From NCBI GenBank assembly GCA_017881705.1, contig JADGQP010000180.1, forward strand, positions 1-5,785: 5,785 bases of DNA. Direction: 5' to 3'. Made by a program: the position numbers and the translations under genes. This document shows, in pieces, positions 1 to 5,785 of the stretch. This stretch comes from Christensenellaceae bacterium (GTDB lineage: Bacteria > Bacillota > Clostridia > Christensenellales > Aristaeellaceae). A model generated the notes under the pieces. It was not told the DNA's origin, made no database searches, and worked only from the letters and a program-made list of their open reading frames with translations. How positions within the stretch are numbered: position 1 is the first letter of the stretch; each line of letters begins with the position of its first letter.

Positions 1-1
1 C

Positions 2-370
2 GATCCGCGAAAAACCAACTTTGGCCAGTTTTTGCGCAAGTTCAGCATCGACGAACTGCCTCAGTTGTTTAACGTTCTCAAGGGCGATATGAGCCTGGTG
101 GGTCCTCGGCCTGAAATTCCCTTCTACGTGGAAAAATTCAAGGAAAACATTCCGCTGTACATGGTGAAACACCAGGTTCGCCCCGGTATGACCGGCTGGG
201 CGCAGGTGAACGGTTATCGTGGAGATACCAGCATTGAAAAACGTATCGAGTTCGATATTTGGTATATTGAAAACTGGAGCATCGCCCTGGATGCTCAAAT
301 ACTGTTTAAAACACTGTGCGGAGGCTGGATGAACCGCGAGCATCTAAAAAAAAACGACCGGGCAAGGTAA
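2..370 (+). CDS. Sugar transferase (polyprenyl glycosylphosphotransferase, WcaJ/PglC type), 3' part only
   Basis: This is the C-terminal part of a membrane-bound phosphoglycosyl transferase. The family moves a sugar-1-phosphate from a UDP-sugar to undecaprenyl phosphate, the first step in building a capsule, exopolysaccharide or O-unit. The frame is open from base 2, so the gene begins before the window; about 122 residues are visible, ending at TAA 368-370. An in-frame TTG at 32 is internal, because family-like sequence (DPRKTNFGQF) precedes it. Visible family motifs are FLRKFSIDELPQLFNVLKGD, then SLVGPRPE, then RPGMTGWAQVNGYRGDTS and the FDIWYIENWS segment near the end. The Asp-Glu of SIDELPQ (bases 50-55) corresponds to the catalytic pair known from PglC. 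The N-terminal half is missing, so it is unknown whether this is a long WcaJ-like form with extra membrane segments or a short PglC-like form. The sugar cannot be read from this part. The membrane gene follows 49 bases later on the same strand. Confidence 0.93.
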   Translation, partial: DPRKTNFGQFLRKFSIDELPQLFNVLKGDMSLVGPRPEIPFYVEKFKENIPLYMVKHQVRPGMTGWAQVNGYRGDTSIEKRIEFDIWYIENWSIALDAQILFKTLCGGWMNREHLKKNDRAR

Positions 371-402
371 ACCCCTCCTGAGTACCGTCAACTGCCCGCA
401 GC

Positions 403-408
403 AAGGAG
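403..408 (+). promoter_or_regulatory. Ribosome binding site of the O-antigen ligase-like gene
   Basis: AAGGAG lies 11 bases before the ATG at 420, slightly further than usual. No other start with a better site is nearby. No terminator is seen between 371 and 419, so the gene is probably transcribed together with the sugar transferase. Confidence 0.7.
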
Positions 409-419
409 ATTATAACGTA

Positions 420-1862
420 ATGACATTGCAGCCGCAAATACCCGCCAAACGAATGTTTCCTACCTTCCTGGTGCCGCTGATGATCCTATGGATCCTCACG
501 GTGATCTTCAGCTGGTTTTATCCGGAGCGCGGTGCGGTGCTCATAAGCAACATAACGACGCCCGTGCTACTGATGTGCTCCGGCGCCTGGCTGTACAGCC
601 ATGGAAAATCGCTGCGCACAACGGAATGGCTTTTATTGGCGCTTACGGGATGGTATATCCTAACGCGAATTCTAAACGGGAATCACTACCTGGAAACGGA
701 TTACGGTTTCGTTTGCCAGTTGATCGCCACCACCTGCGTCGCGTTCCCGTTAGCCGGGAGCCTGGAAGGAAAACGGCGCGATAATGCCCTTAAAGTACTT
801 GCCGGCGTGGTTGTCGCACTCTTTAGCGCCATCGCGTGGATCGCTGCTATCGCCTCGATTACCCATCACCCATTCCAGATGCCGCTAAGCAACCTGGTGA
901 TCGGTGTGAACGGTGTATATACCGATCCCGCCCGGCTGAATGTGTTGGACATGCATCCCAACATTTCCGGCGCGTTGTTCTGCCTGGGCATGGGGCTTAC
1001 GCTGTACCTCTGCGTAGCCTTACGCAGCAAATGGTGGCTGTTGCTGCTGGTTCCCGCCGCTTTGGGGTTATCCGCCGCCGTAGCGCTCACCTTGAGCCGC
1101 ACTGCCATGGTTGTACTGTCCTGCCAGATCGGCGGAATCGTTTACCTGATCCTGATGAAAAAACTTCGTTTCTCTCGCCGCTGGCTTAAACCCGCGATAT
1201 CCTTACTGGTTTTTATAGCGTTGTCCGCCGCTTCCTTTATGGGGCTGTATCAATCCATCCTCGCGATGGACGCGCTTTCAGGCGTGGTCGAAGGCAAATT
1301 GCCAGCTATCGCGGCTGTCTCCGCCCTCGCAAGCTCCAACCCCACGGTTGCCCCCTCTGCCACGAAAAGCCCCAGTACGGATTCCATTGTGGATCGAAGC
1401 CGCCTGAACGATAATGTTTCTACCTTCGCGGGCCGACTGAGCGATATTTATCCCGCCGTAATCCCCGTGCTGAAGGAGCGTCCGATCACTCTGCTGATCG
1501 GTAATTCCACCGATAACGTCATATCCGCGGCGAACCGGCTTACGGGGCGATACCTGTACCATTGGCACAACTCGCTGGTTCAAACGCTAATGACCGCCGG
1601 GCTGCCTGCTTTCCTGTTTGCGCTTGCTTTTTCGGTGCTGTTGATAATACAATGCGCTCGCCTAATATTAAGCCCCGATGTGCCCCTGCCGGTACAGGCT
1701 CTGGTGCTCCCGGTCGCGGGTGCGTTTATCCATTCGATGCTTGAAAATCTGCTGTTCGTCAATGTTCAGTTACCCAACCTGCTGTTCATGCTGTTGTGCG
1801 GGTTCTTGTTCGCCTATGAGCGTACGCTTCACCCGCGGCTGCGAAGCAAAAAGACGGTGTAA
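420..1862 (+). CDS. O-antigen ligase/polymerase-like multi-spanning membrane protein (Wzy_C/WaaL-like)
   Basis: This 480-residue integral membrane protein has about 11-12 hydrophobic segments (roughly 13-33, 40-59, 68-84, 97-114, 125-147, 183-200, 204-223, 228-246, 257-277, 394-412, 424-440 and 448-466). A long, probably extracytoplasmic loop spans about 281-390. Family-type landmarks are LTLSRTA (223-229), the GRLSDIYP stretch (338-345) and HWHNSLVQ (381-388) just before the next membrane segment. This matches the layout of O-antigen ligases and related Wzy polymerases, whose large periplasmic or outer loop carries the catalytic residues. The loop begins with an Ala/Ser/Thr/Pro-rich linker (about 297-320). 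The enzyme would polymerise or transfer lipid-linked glycan outside the membrane. Its position after the lipid-carrier sugar transferase and before a terminator fits the tail of an exopolysaccharide operon. Family membership is well supported; whether it is a polymerase, a ligase to another acceptor, or a protein glycosyltransferase is not decidable from sequence alone. The start is the ATG after AAGGAG. Confidence 0.85.
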   Translation: MTLQPQIPAKRMFPTFLVPLMILWILTVIFSWFYPERGAVLISNITTPVLLMCSGAWLYSHGKSLRTTEWLLLALTGWYILTRILNGNHYLETDYGFVCQLIATTCVAFPLAGSLEGKRRDNALKVLAGVVVALFSAIAWIAAIASITHHPFQMPLSNLVIGVNGVYTDPARLNVLDMHPNISGALFCLGMGLTLYLCVALRSKWWLLLLVPAALGLSAAVALTLSRTAMVVLSCQIGGIVYLILMKKLRFSRRWLKPAISLLVFIALSAASFMGLYQSILAMDALSGVVEGKLPAIAAVSALASSNPTVAPSATKSPSTDSIVDRSRLNDNVSTFAGRLSDIYPAVIPVLKERPITLLIGNSTDNVISAANRLTGRYLYHWHNSLVQTLMTAGLPAFLFALAFSVLLIIQCARLILSPDVPLPVQALVLPVAGAFIHSMLENLLFVNVQLPNLLFMLLCGFLFAYERTLHPRLRSKKTV

Positions 1863-1867
1863 ATTAT

Positions 1868-1907
1868 AAAAGCGGCGGGTGCTCATGCACTCGCCGCTTT
1901 TTGTTTT
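1868..1907. terminator. Strong rho-independent terminator, probably bidirectional
   Basis: The stem pairs 1872-1882 with 1887-1897 (11 bp, one G-T pair) around the loop TCAT. AAAA at 1868-1871 can extend it against TTTT at 1898-1901. On the + strand it is followed by TTTTT-G-TTTT and lies only a few bases after the stop codon at 1860-1862. Read on the - strand, the same stem is followed by TTTT then ATAATTT. It can therefore also stop the convergent ABC operon, which ends at 1990 and has no better hairpin of its own. Confidence 0.9.
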
Positions 1908-1989
1908 GCCGTAACAAGTCAGTAAGCCTCAATGCTTCTGTACAGCTATAAAAACATAAACCGTCTCTGCGGCTGCGGGCGTACACAGT

Positions 1990-3810
1990 TCAGCCTAGCG
2001 GCACAGCGCCGCCGTCATCGTTCATAAACCGGTATTGCGCCTCGCACAGGCTTCGGTAAAGGCCGCCCGGAATAACCATCAGTTCCTCGTGCGTGCCGGA
2101 TTCCGCGATGCGGTGATCCTGCACAACCATAATCCTGTCGGCTCTGCGGATGGTGGATAGGCGGTGCGCAATCACGAAGCTGGTGCGGTTTTTAAGAAGT
2201 ACTTCCAGCGCTTTTTGAATCAGCATTTCCGTGTGTGTGTCGATGGAGGACGTAGCCTCGTCCAAAATCAACACGCGAGGATCGTTAAGCAGCGCGCGCG
2301 CGAAGGAAATCAGCTGTTTTTGTCCTGTGGAAAGCGTGGAGCCGCGCTCGTTCACTTCGGTATGGTATCCCCGCGGCAGAGTCGCAATAAAATCGTGCGC
2401 GTGAACAGCCTTGGCGGCCTCCACCACTTCTTCCTCGGTGGCGTCCAGGCGGCCGTAGCGGATATTATCCAGGATGGTGCCGCTGAAGATGAAACTGTCC
2501 TGCATCATCACGGACATTTGCCTGCGCAGGGATTGCAGTTTCACGTCCCGCACATCGTACCCATCAATACGCAAAGCGCCGCCCGTGACGTCGTAAAAAC
2601 GGCTGATCAAGCTGACCACCGTGCTTTTCCCTGCGCCTGTCGGCCCAACCAGCGCGATGGTCTGTCCGGGCTGTACGGTGAAAGAAATATCCGTAAGCAG
2701 AGGCGTTCCAAGATCATACCCGAAGGATACGTGGTCAAACTCAACCTTCCCGCAGATGGGCGGCAATTCCGGCAGATCGTCCCGTTTATCAAACACCAGA
2801 GGTTTGGTATCCATGATCTCGAAAATACGTTCCATGGAGGCCATGGCCGTCAGGATGCTGTTGTAAAAGTTGGAAACGTTATTGATCGGCTCCCAAAAAC
2901 GGCCCAGGTACCACAGGATCGCCAACAGATCGGCAAGCGTGAGGCCTGCGGTGGCACCTGCGGGGCCCATGAGCAATACACCTGCAATGTATACCAACGC
3001 GGTGCTGACCGCACTCAGCGTGTCGATATAGGGCCAGAACAGGTTATTGATACCCACCGCCCTAAGCCAGCTTTGCCGGATATCACGGTTGGTCTCATCA
3101 AATATCTCACGGTTGAGGTTTTCGCGTCCGAAAGCCTGCGTAACGCGCATACCGGAAAGGCTTTCGTGCAGGTAACCGTTCATGGTGCTGGTTTTAATGC
3201 GCACAATCTGCCAGGCTTTGCGCATCCGCGTTTTCAGCGTAAGGATAATCAAAAACAGGATTACCAGCGTACAAAGCGCAAGCAGCGTTAGCTTCCAGTT
3301 AATCACCAGCATAATCGCCACCAGCAGTACCAACGTAAGACAATCGACGATCACGTTGATGATACCGCCGGTAAACAGATCATTGAGGCTGTTGACGTCG
3401 TTGATAACGCGCACCATGATCTTACCGGCCGAGCGGCTGTCAAAAAAGGGCAGCGACAGCGACTGGATATGGTCGAATAGATCCTGCCGCAGCGTGGCGA
3501 TCGCCTTGCGGCCGGAAACATCCATGGTTTTCACACGCAGGCTCAGGCACACGCCGCTTACGATCACGGCCAGAGCCATACCCAGAAAAACGGAGGGAAT
3601 ATCGGCATAATCCCCTACGGTGAGCATGCCGATCGCCCGACTCATCAGATAGGGGCTGACAAGCGCTGCGCAGGAGGCGACGATCATCAGACAAAGGGCG
3701 ATGATCATCTGCTTTTTATAGGGTTTCAGGTAGGAAAGCAGTCGCAAAAACTGCCGCGTGTCAAACGGCGCTTCCAGCACCTCGTCGTCCAGGTTGCGAA
3801 GCCGCGTCAC
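1990..3810 (-). CDS. ABC exporter half-transporter, catalytic-site subunit (BmrD/LmrD-like), second gene of operon
   Basis: This 606-residue membrane ABC exporter subunit is an N-terminal membrane domain (six segments, about 35-55, 70-90, 148-170, 173-191, 262-282, 290-305) followed by an ATPase domain from about 354. Visible ATPase parts are the A-loop Tyr365, Walker A GPTGAGKST (389-397), Q-loop Gln437, X-loop TEVNERG (484-490), signature LSTGQ (493-497), Walker B VLILDEA with catalytic Glu518, D-loop SSID (521-524) and switch His549. The signature differs from LSGGQ, while Walker B is complete. Paired with the upstream subunit this predicts a heterodimer with one working ATP site. The start is GTG at 3808-3810, overlapping the upstream stop as GTGA; the next Met is residue 35, inside the first membrane segment, so a later start is unlikely. 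The product sits in the cytoplasmic membrane. Multidrug, peptide and lipid exporters share this architecture, so the substrate is not readable. It ends with TGA at 1990-1992 before the shared terminator. Confidence 0.95.
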   Translation of the reverse strand: MTRLRNLDDEVLEAPFDTRQFLRLLSYLKPYKKQMIIALCLMIVASCAALVSPYLMSRAIGMLTVGDYADIPSVFLGMALAVIVSGVCLSLRVKTMDVSGRKAIATLRQDLFDHIQSLSLPFFDSRSAGKIMVRVINDVNSLNDLFTGGIINVIVDCLTLVLLVAIMLVINWKLTLLALCTLVILFLIILTLKTRMRKAWQIVRIKTSTMNGYLHESLSGMRVTQAFGRENLNREIFDETNRDIRQSWLRAVGINNLFWPYIDTLSAVSTALVYIAGVLLMGPAGATAGLTLADLLAILWYLGRFWEPINNVSNFYNSILTAMASMERIFEIMDTKPLVFDKRDDLPELPPICGKVEFDHVSFGYDLGTPLLTDISFTVQPGQTIALVGPTGAGKSTVVSLISRFYDVTGGALRIDGYDVRDVKLQSLRRQMSVMMQDSFIFSGTILDNIRYGRLDATEEEVVEAAKAVHAHDFIATLPRGYHTEVNERGSTLSTGQKQLISFARALLNDPRVLILDEATSSIDTHTEMLIQKALEVLLKNRTSFVIAHRLSTIRRADRIMVVQDHRIAESGTHEELMVIPGGLYRSLCEAQYRFMNDDGGAVPLG

Positions 3811-5555
3811 GCTCCCTCACCTGCCTTTTCAACCACGAAGTCCCGCGTTTGGTCGCGGTAGATGGCGGCATACGGGCCGTCACGATTTATAAGCTCTTTG
3901 TGGGAGCCGCGCTCGGCAATGCGCCCATCCTGAAGAACGATGATCTGATCGGCCTTGCGTACCGAGGAGATGCGGTGCGCGATGATAAACGTGGTACGCC
4001 CTTTCATCACCTGCGCCAGCGCCTTTTGAATTTCAGCTTCCGTTTCCATATCCACAGCCGAGGTTGCGTCGTCCAAAACAAGGATGGAGGGATTGTACAG
4101 TATCGCCCTGGCAAGCGCCACGCGCTGCTTCTGGCCGCCGGAAAGCCCCATACCGCGTTCCCCCACCACTGTGTCGTACCCCTGAGGCGTTTGCAAAATA
4201 AACTCCTCCGCCTGCGCGGCACGCGCGGCCGCTTCCACAGCTTCCATGGAAGCTTCCGGCCGACCGAAGCGGATGTTGTTGGCGATCGTCTCGCTAAAAA
4301 GGAACGTTTCCTGCATCACCACGCCGATTCCGTCGCGCAGCTCGTGCAGGTTTTGCTGGCGGATGTCCACGCCGTCCACGCGCACGCAGCCTTCCGATAC
4401 GTCGTAGTACCGACCCAACAGCGTTACCAGCGTAGTTTTGCCTGTACCCGTTGCGCCCATTACAGCGACAATCTGCCCGGGCTCCACATGCAGGTTGATA
4501 TCGCTTAGCACCTCGTGGTCGGCATAGCGAAAGCTCACTTGGTCGAAGTCCACGCGTCCCTCCCGTACCTGCGGGCGTTGTGGAGGTTCGGGGCTTCGCA
4601 CCTGCGAGCCCAGATCCTGATAATAGATCAGTTTTTCCGAAGACACCAGACCGTTGGTAATCATATTTACAAAGTTAGCCACCTGCCGCATGGGCGCAAT
4701 CAGCATCCATACAAACCCCGTGGCACCTACCAGCGCGCCGATGTCGATTTGCCCGCGGTACATCAGCGCCGCGCCGGCCAAAATCAGCACCGGTAAGGCC
4801 ATGCTGGCAATCGAATCCATCAGCGGATAGAAGGTGCTCCACAGTCGGGTTACCCGAAGGTTGAAATTCAGCACTTTCTGGTTTTCTGTGGCAAACTCCT
4901 GTTTTTCGTAATCTTCCCTGGCGAAGGCTTTTACCACGCGCACACCGGATATGTTCTCCTGGGTACGGGTGTTGAGCACCGCGTTTTGTTCCCGCACGGC
5001 CATGTGCGCCGGACGGATGCTTTTATGCAGCTTCGCCGCCACCAGCGCCACCGCCGGGCAAAAGCAAACCATAATCAGCGTGAGCCGCCAGGACATCAGG
5101 CTCATGCCAATCAGCGACAGCGTAAACATCAGCAGGTTTTCGATCAGCCCCACCACACCGTTGACGACCAGCACGCGCATACCCTCGATATCACCGGTCA
5201 TGCGGCTCATGATCTCGCCGATATGGTGCGTGTCGTAAAACGCGTAGGAAAGCTCCTGCATGTGCCCGTACAGGTTCGTGCGCAGGTCGTATACAACGCT
5301 CTGCGATATCTGCTCAATCAGCATGCCGCGCTGGTACATCAGCACGCTGCGGATAGCGGTCATACCCACAAGCAGCGCACACAGCTGTAAAAGCAGCGCC
5401 ATGTTCCGGTTGGGTAAAACATCGTTCACAACCGCCTGTGTAATATAAGGCACGATCATTCTCAGCGCCGTCATCACCGTAAGCAGAGCGATGCATATTT
5501 TCAATTTTCTTAGGTAGGGTTTGAGCCAGTCCAGTACACGGCAGAACGTATCCAT
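3807..5555 (-). CDS. ABC exporter half-transporter, degenerate-site subunit (BmrC/LmrC-like), first gene of operon
   Basis: This 582-residue ABC exporter subunit has six membrane segments (about 18-43, 50-73, 130-153, 155-175, 243-265, 270-290) followed by an ATPase domain from about 333. Motifs are A-loop Tyr344, Walker A GATGTGKTT (367-375), Q-loop Gln415, signature LSGGQ (471-475), Walker B ILVLDD, D-loop SAVD and switch His527. The residue at the catalytic Glu position is Asp496 (codon at 4068-4070), the hallmark of the degenerate half in heterodimeric exporters such as BmrC and TM287. The start is chosen as ATG 5553-5555 because GGAGG stands 4 bases before it. An in-frame ATG at 5598-5600 would add 15 Arg-rich residues but has no ribosome binding site, and the shorter form begins MDTFCRVLDWLKPYL, as expected for the family. 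The length is close to BmrC. It overlaps the next gene by 4 bases, so the two subunits are probably made together. The substrate is unknown. Confidence 0.94.
   Translation of the reverse strand: MDTFCRVLDWLKPYLRKLKICIALLTVMTALRMIVPYITQAVVNDVLPNRNMALLLQLCALLVGMTAIRSVLMYQRGMLIEQISQSVVYDLRTNLYGHMQELSYAFYDTHHIGEIMSRMTGDIEGMRVLVVNGVVGLIENLLMFTLSLIGMSLMSWRLTLIMVCFCPAVALVAAKLHKSIRPAHMAVREQNAVLNTRTQENISGVRVVKAFAREDYEKQEFATENQKVLNFNLRVTRLWSTFYPLMDSIASMALPVLILAGAALMYRGQIDIGALVGATGFVWMLIAPMRQVANFVNMITNGLVSSEKLIYYQDLGSQVRSPEPPQRPQVREGRVDFDQVSFRYADHEVLSDINLHVEPGQIVAVMGATGTGKTTLVTLLGRYYDVSEGCVRVDGVDIRQQNLHELRDGIGVVMQETFLFSETIANNIRFGRPEASMEAVEAAARAAQAEEFILQTPQGYDTVVGERGMGLSGGQKQRVALARAILYNPSILVLDDATSAVDMETEAEIQKALAQVMKGRTTFIIAHRISSVRKADQIIVLQDGRIAERGSHKELINRDGPYAAIYRDQTRDFVVEKAGEGA
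3814..3822 (-). promoter_or_regulatory. Ribosome binding site inside the upstream ABC gene
   Basis: On the - strand AGGTGAGGG lies just before the GTG start at 3810, with AGGTGA ending 6 bases from it. It sits in the last codons of the upstream gene. With the GTGA overlap, this supports translational coupling and the choice of GTG as start. Confidence 0.6.
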
Positions 5556-5559
5556 AAAT

Positions 5560-5564
5560 CCTCC
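5560..5564 (-). promoter_or_regulatory. Ribosome binding site deciding the start of the first ABC gene
   Basis: GGAGG on the - strand is followed by ATTT and the ATG at 5555. The alternative ATG at 5600 is preceded by a pyrimidine-rich stretch with no such site, so 5555 is preferred. The 4-base spacing is a little short. Confidence 0.8.
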
Positions 5565-5596
5565 GGGAAAGCGGCGCCGAGTGAACCGCCTCTCCC
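5565..5596 (-). promoter_or_regulatory. Leader hairpin abutting the ribosome binding site
   Basis: On the - strand, GGGAGA (5596-5591) plus GCGG (5589-5586) can pair with CCGC (5574-5571) plus TTTCCC (5570-5565). This gives about 10 bp with one bulged G and one G-U pair, around an 11-base loop. The stem ends directly at the GGAGG (5564-5560). No U-run follows, so it is not a terminator. It could affect ribosome access or RNA stability. The function is inferred only from position. Confidence 0.45.
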
Positions 5597-5621
5597 ACAT
5601 AAAGTGCAGTCAAAAGAAAGG

Positions 5622-5661
5622 AAGCGTACAACCCGCGCACCGTGCAAACGGGCCGACGCTT
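5622..5661 (-). promoter_or_regulatory. Possible upper hairpin in the ABC operon leader
   Basis: AAGCGT (5622-5627 on +) is the exact inverse complement of ACGCTT (5656-5661). Inside them, CCCG (5632-5635) can pair with CGGG (5649-5652), leaving a small internal loop and a 13-base terminal loop. It falls just after the predicted transcription start. The pairing is interrupted, so it may be chance. Confidence 0.3.
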
Positions 5662-5669
5662 ATGGCAAG

Positions 5670-5690
5670 TATTATGATCTTATTATGATC
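5670..5690. repeat. Tandem 10-bp direct repeat across the -10 region
   Basis: TATTATGATC occurs exactly at 5670-5679 and 5681-5690 on the + strand, giving an 11-bp period close to one helical turn. On the - strand it reads GATCATAATA twice. One copy lies in the promoter spacer and the other between the -10 box and the expected transcription start. This is a typical position for a repressor site, but no regulator is encoded in the window. The repeat is seen directly; the operator role is inferred. Confidence 0.5.
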
Positions 5691-5705
5691 GCTCGGTTAT
5701 GTCAA
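5677..5705 (-). promoter_or_regulatory. Sigma-70/SigA-type promoter of the ABC exporter operon
   Basis: On the - strand there is a perfect -35 TTGACA (5705-5700), a 17-bp spacer and -10 TAAGAT (5682-5677, four of six consensus bases). A-rich tracts upstream (around 5717-5724 and 5742-5751, read on the - strand) resemble an UP element. Transcription would start near 5670, giving a leader of roughly 115 bases. A second -10-like hexamer, CATAAT (5676-5671), has no -35 at proper spacing. This is the only good promoter seen upstream of the operon. Confidence 0.6.
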
Positions 5706-5785
5706 TACCCGTCGTCATTTTTTTAGGCTGGGTTTAGCCCATTTTATTTTTACTGGCAAAGGCGGAACGATTGGCGCGCAAAGCG

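Noticed and set aside
1924..1980. Small inverted repeats (AAGC/GCTT, CTGTACAG, CCG/CGG) in the convergent gap
   Set aside because: The stems are only 3-4 bp and lack a suitable U-run, so they are not credible as a second terminator or an operator.
2164..3291. Long open frame of 375 codons on the + strand
   Set aside because: It lies entirely antisense to the well-supported ABC gene, has no family resemblance and no ribosome binding site noticed. It is a by-product of the codon bias of the real gene.
3849..4508. Open frame of 219 codons on the + strand
   Set aside because: It is antisense to the ATPase domain of the first ABC gene, which has complete conserved motifs in its own frame. The translation looks like shuffled basic and His-rich sequence.
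5314..5640. A - strand frame starting MRGLYASFLLTALY that looks like a signal peptide
   Set aside because: It starts with GTG without a ribosome binding site and runs out of frame into the ABC gene. The hydrophobic start is a chance product of the pyrimidine-rich leader.
5713..5751. Short GGCT/AGCC hairpin (5726-5739) with a T-rich tail on the + strand
   Set aside because: The stem is only 4 bp and no + strand gene precedes it, so I do not call it a terminator. The A/T tracts are better explained as upstream promoter sequence.
5741..5785. Possible end of a gene entering from the right edge
   Set aside because: All three - strand frames are briefly open and stop within the A/T-rich stretch (around 5751, 5735 and 5714), and none has recognisable protein sequence. 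80 bases cannot decide whether a gene ends here.
1..5785. CRISPR arrays, tRNA or rRNA genes, insertion sequences
   Set aside because: I saw no spaced repeat array, no tRNA-like cloverleaf and no transposase or terminal repeats in the window.

Overview
The window looks like a chromosomal segment from a Gram-positive, Clostridia-type Firmicute, possibly an uncultured gut or rumen lineage. This rests on three inferences: GGAGG/AAGGAG ribosome binding sites, a BmrCD/LmrCD-like heterodimeric ABC exporter pair, and a sugar transferase C-terminus of the type found in clostridial exopolysaccharide loci. Base composition is moderate to GC-rich in the coding regions, and the sequence names no genus.

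Layout. On the + strand, bases 2-370 are the 3' end of a polyprenyl-phosphate sugar-1-phosphate transferase. After a 49-base gap, 420-1862 encodes a multi-spanning O-antigen ligase/polymerase-like membrane protein. These look like the last two genes of a surface or exopolysaccharide operon: one loads the first sugar onto the lipid carrier, and the other would polymerise or transfer the finished glycan outside the membrane. A strong hairpin terminator at 1868-1907 ends this operon. It has T-rich flanks on both strands, so it probably also serves the convergent operon.

On the - strand, two ABC exporter half-transporters (3807-5555 first, 1990-3810 second) are translationally coupled through a GTGA overlap. 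Their ATPase motifs are complementary. The upstream subunit has Asp in place of the Walker B catalytic Glu, and the downstream subunit has LSTGQ in place of LSGGQ. Both changes fall in the same composite ATP site, so the pair should form an asymmetric heterodimer with one active and one degenerate site. The likely role is ATP-driven export of a drug, peptide or lipid-like substrate. Nothing ties the exporter functionally to the polysaccharide genes, which face it.

The exporter operon has a readable promoter (TTGACA, 17 bp, TAAGAT). A tandem 10-bp repeat with an 11-bp period straddles the -10 box, and the roughly 115-base leader carries two potential hairpins, one ending exactly where the GGAGG begins. 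This control region is the most interesting part of the window. Bases 5706-5785 hold A/T tracts and no gene I can support. The small gaps 371-419 and 1908-1989 hold only a ribosome binding site and featureless spacer respectively. I do not see a convincing new biological system; the families here are known, and the open questions are regulation, substrate, and ligase versus polymerase activity.
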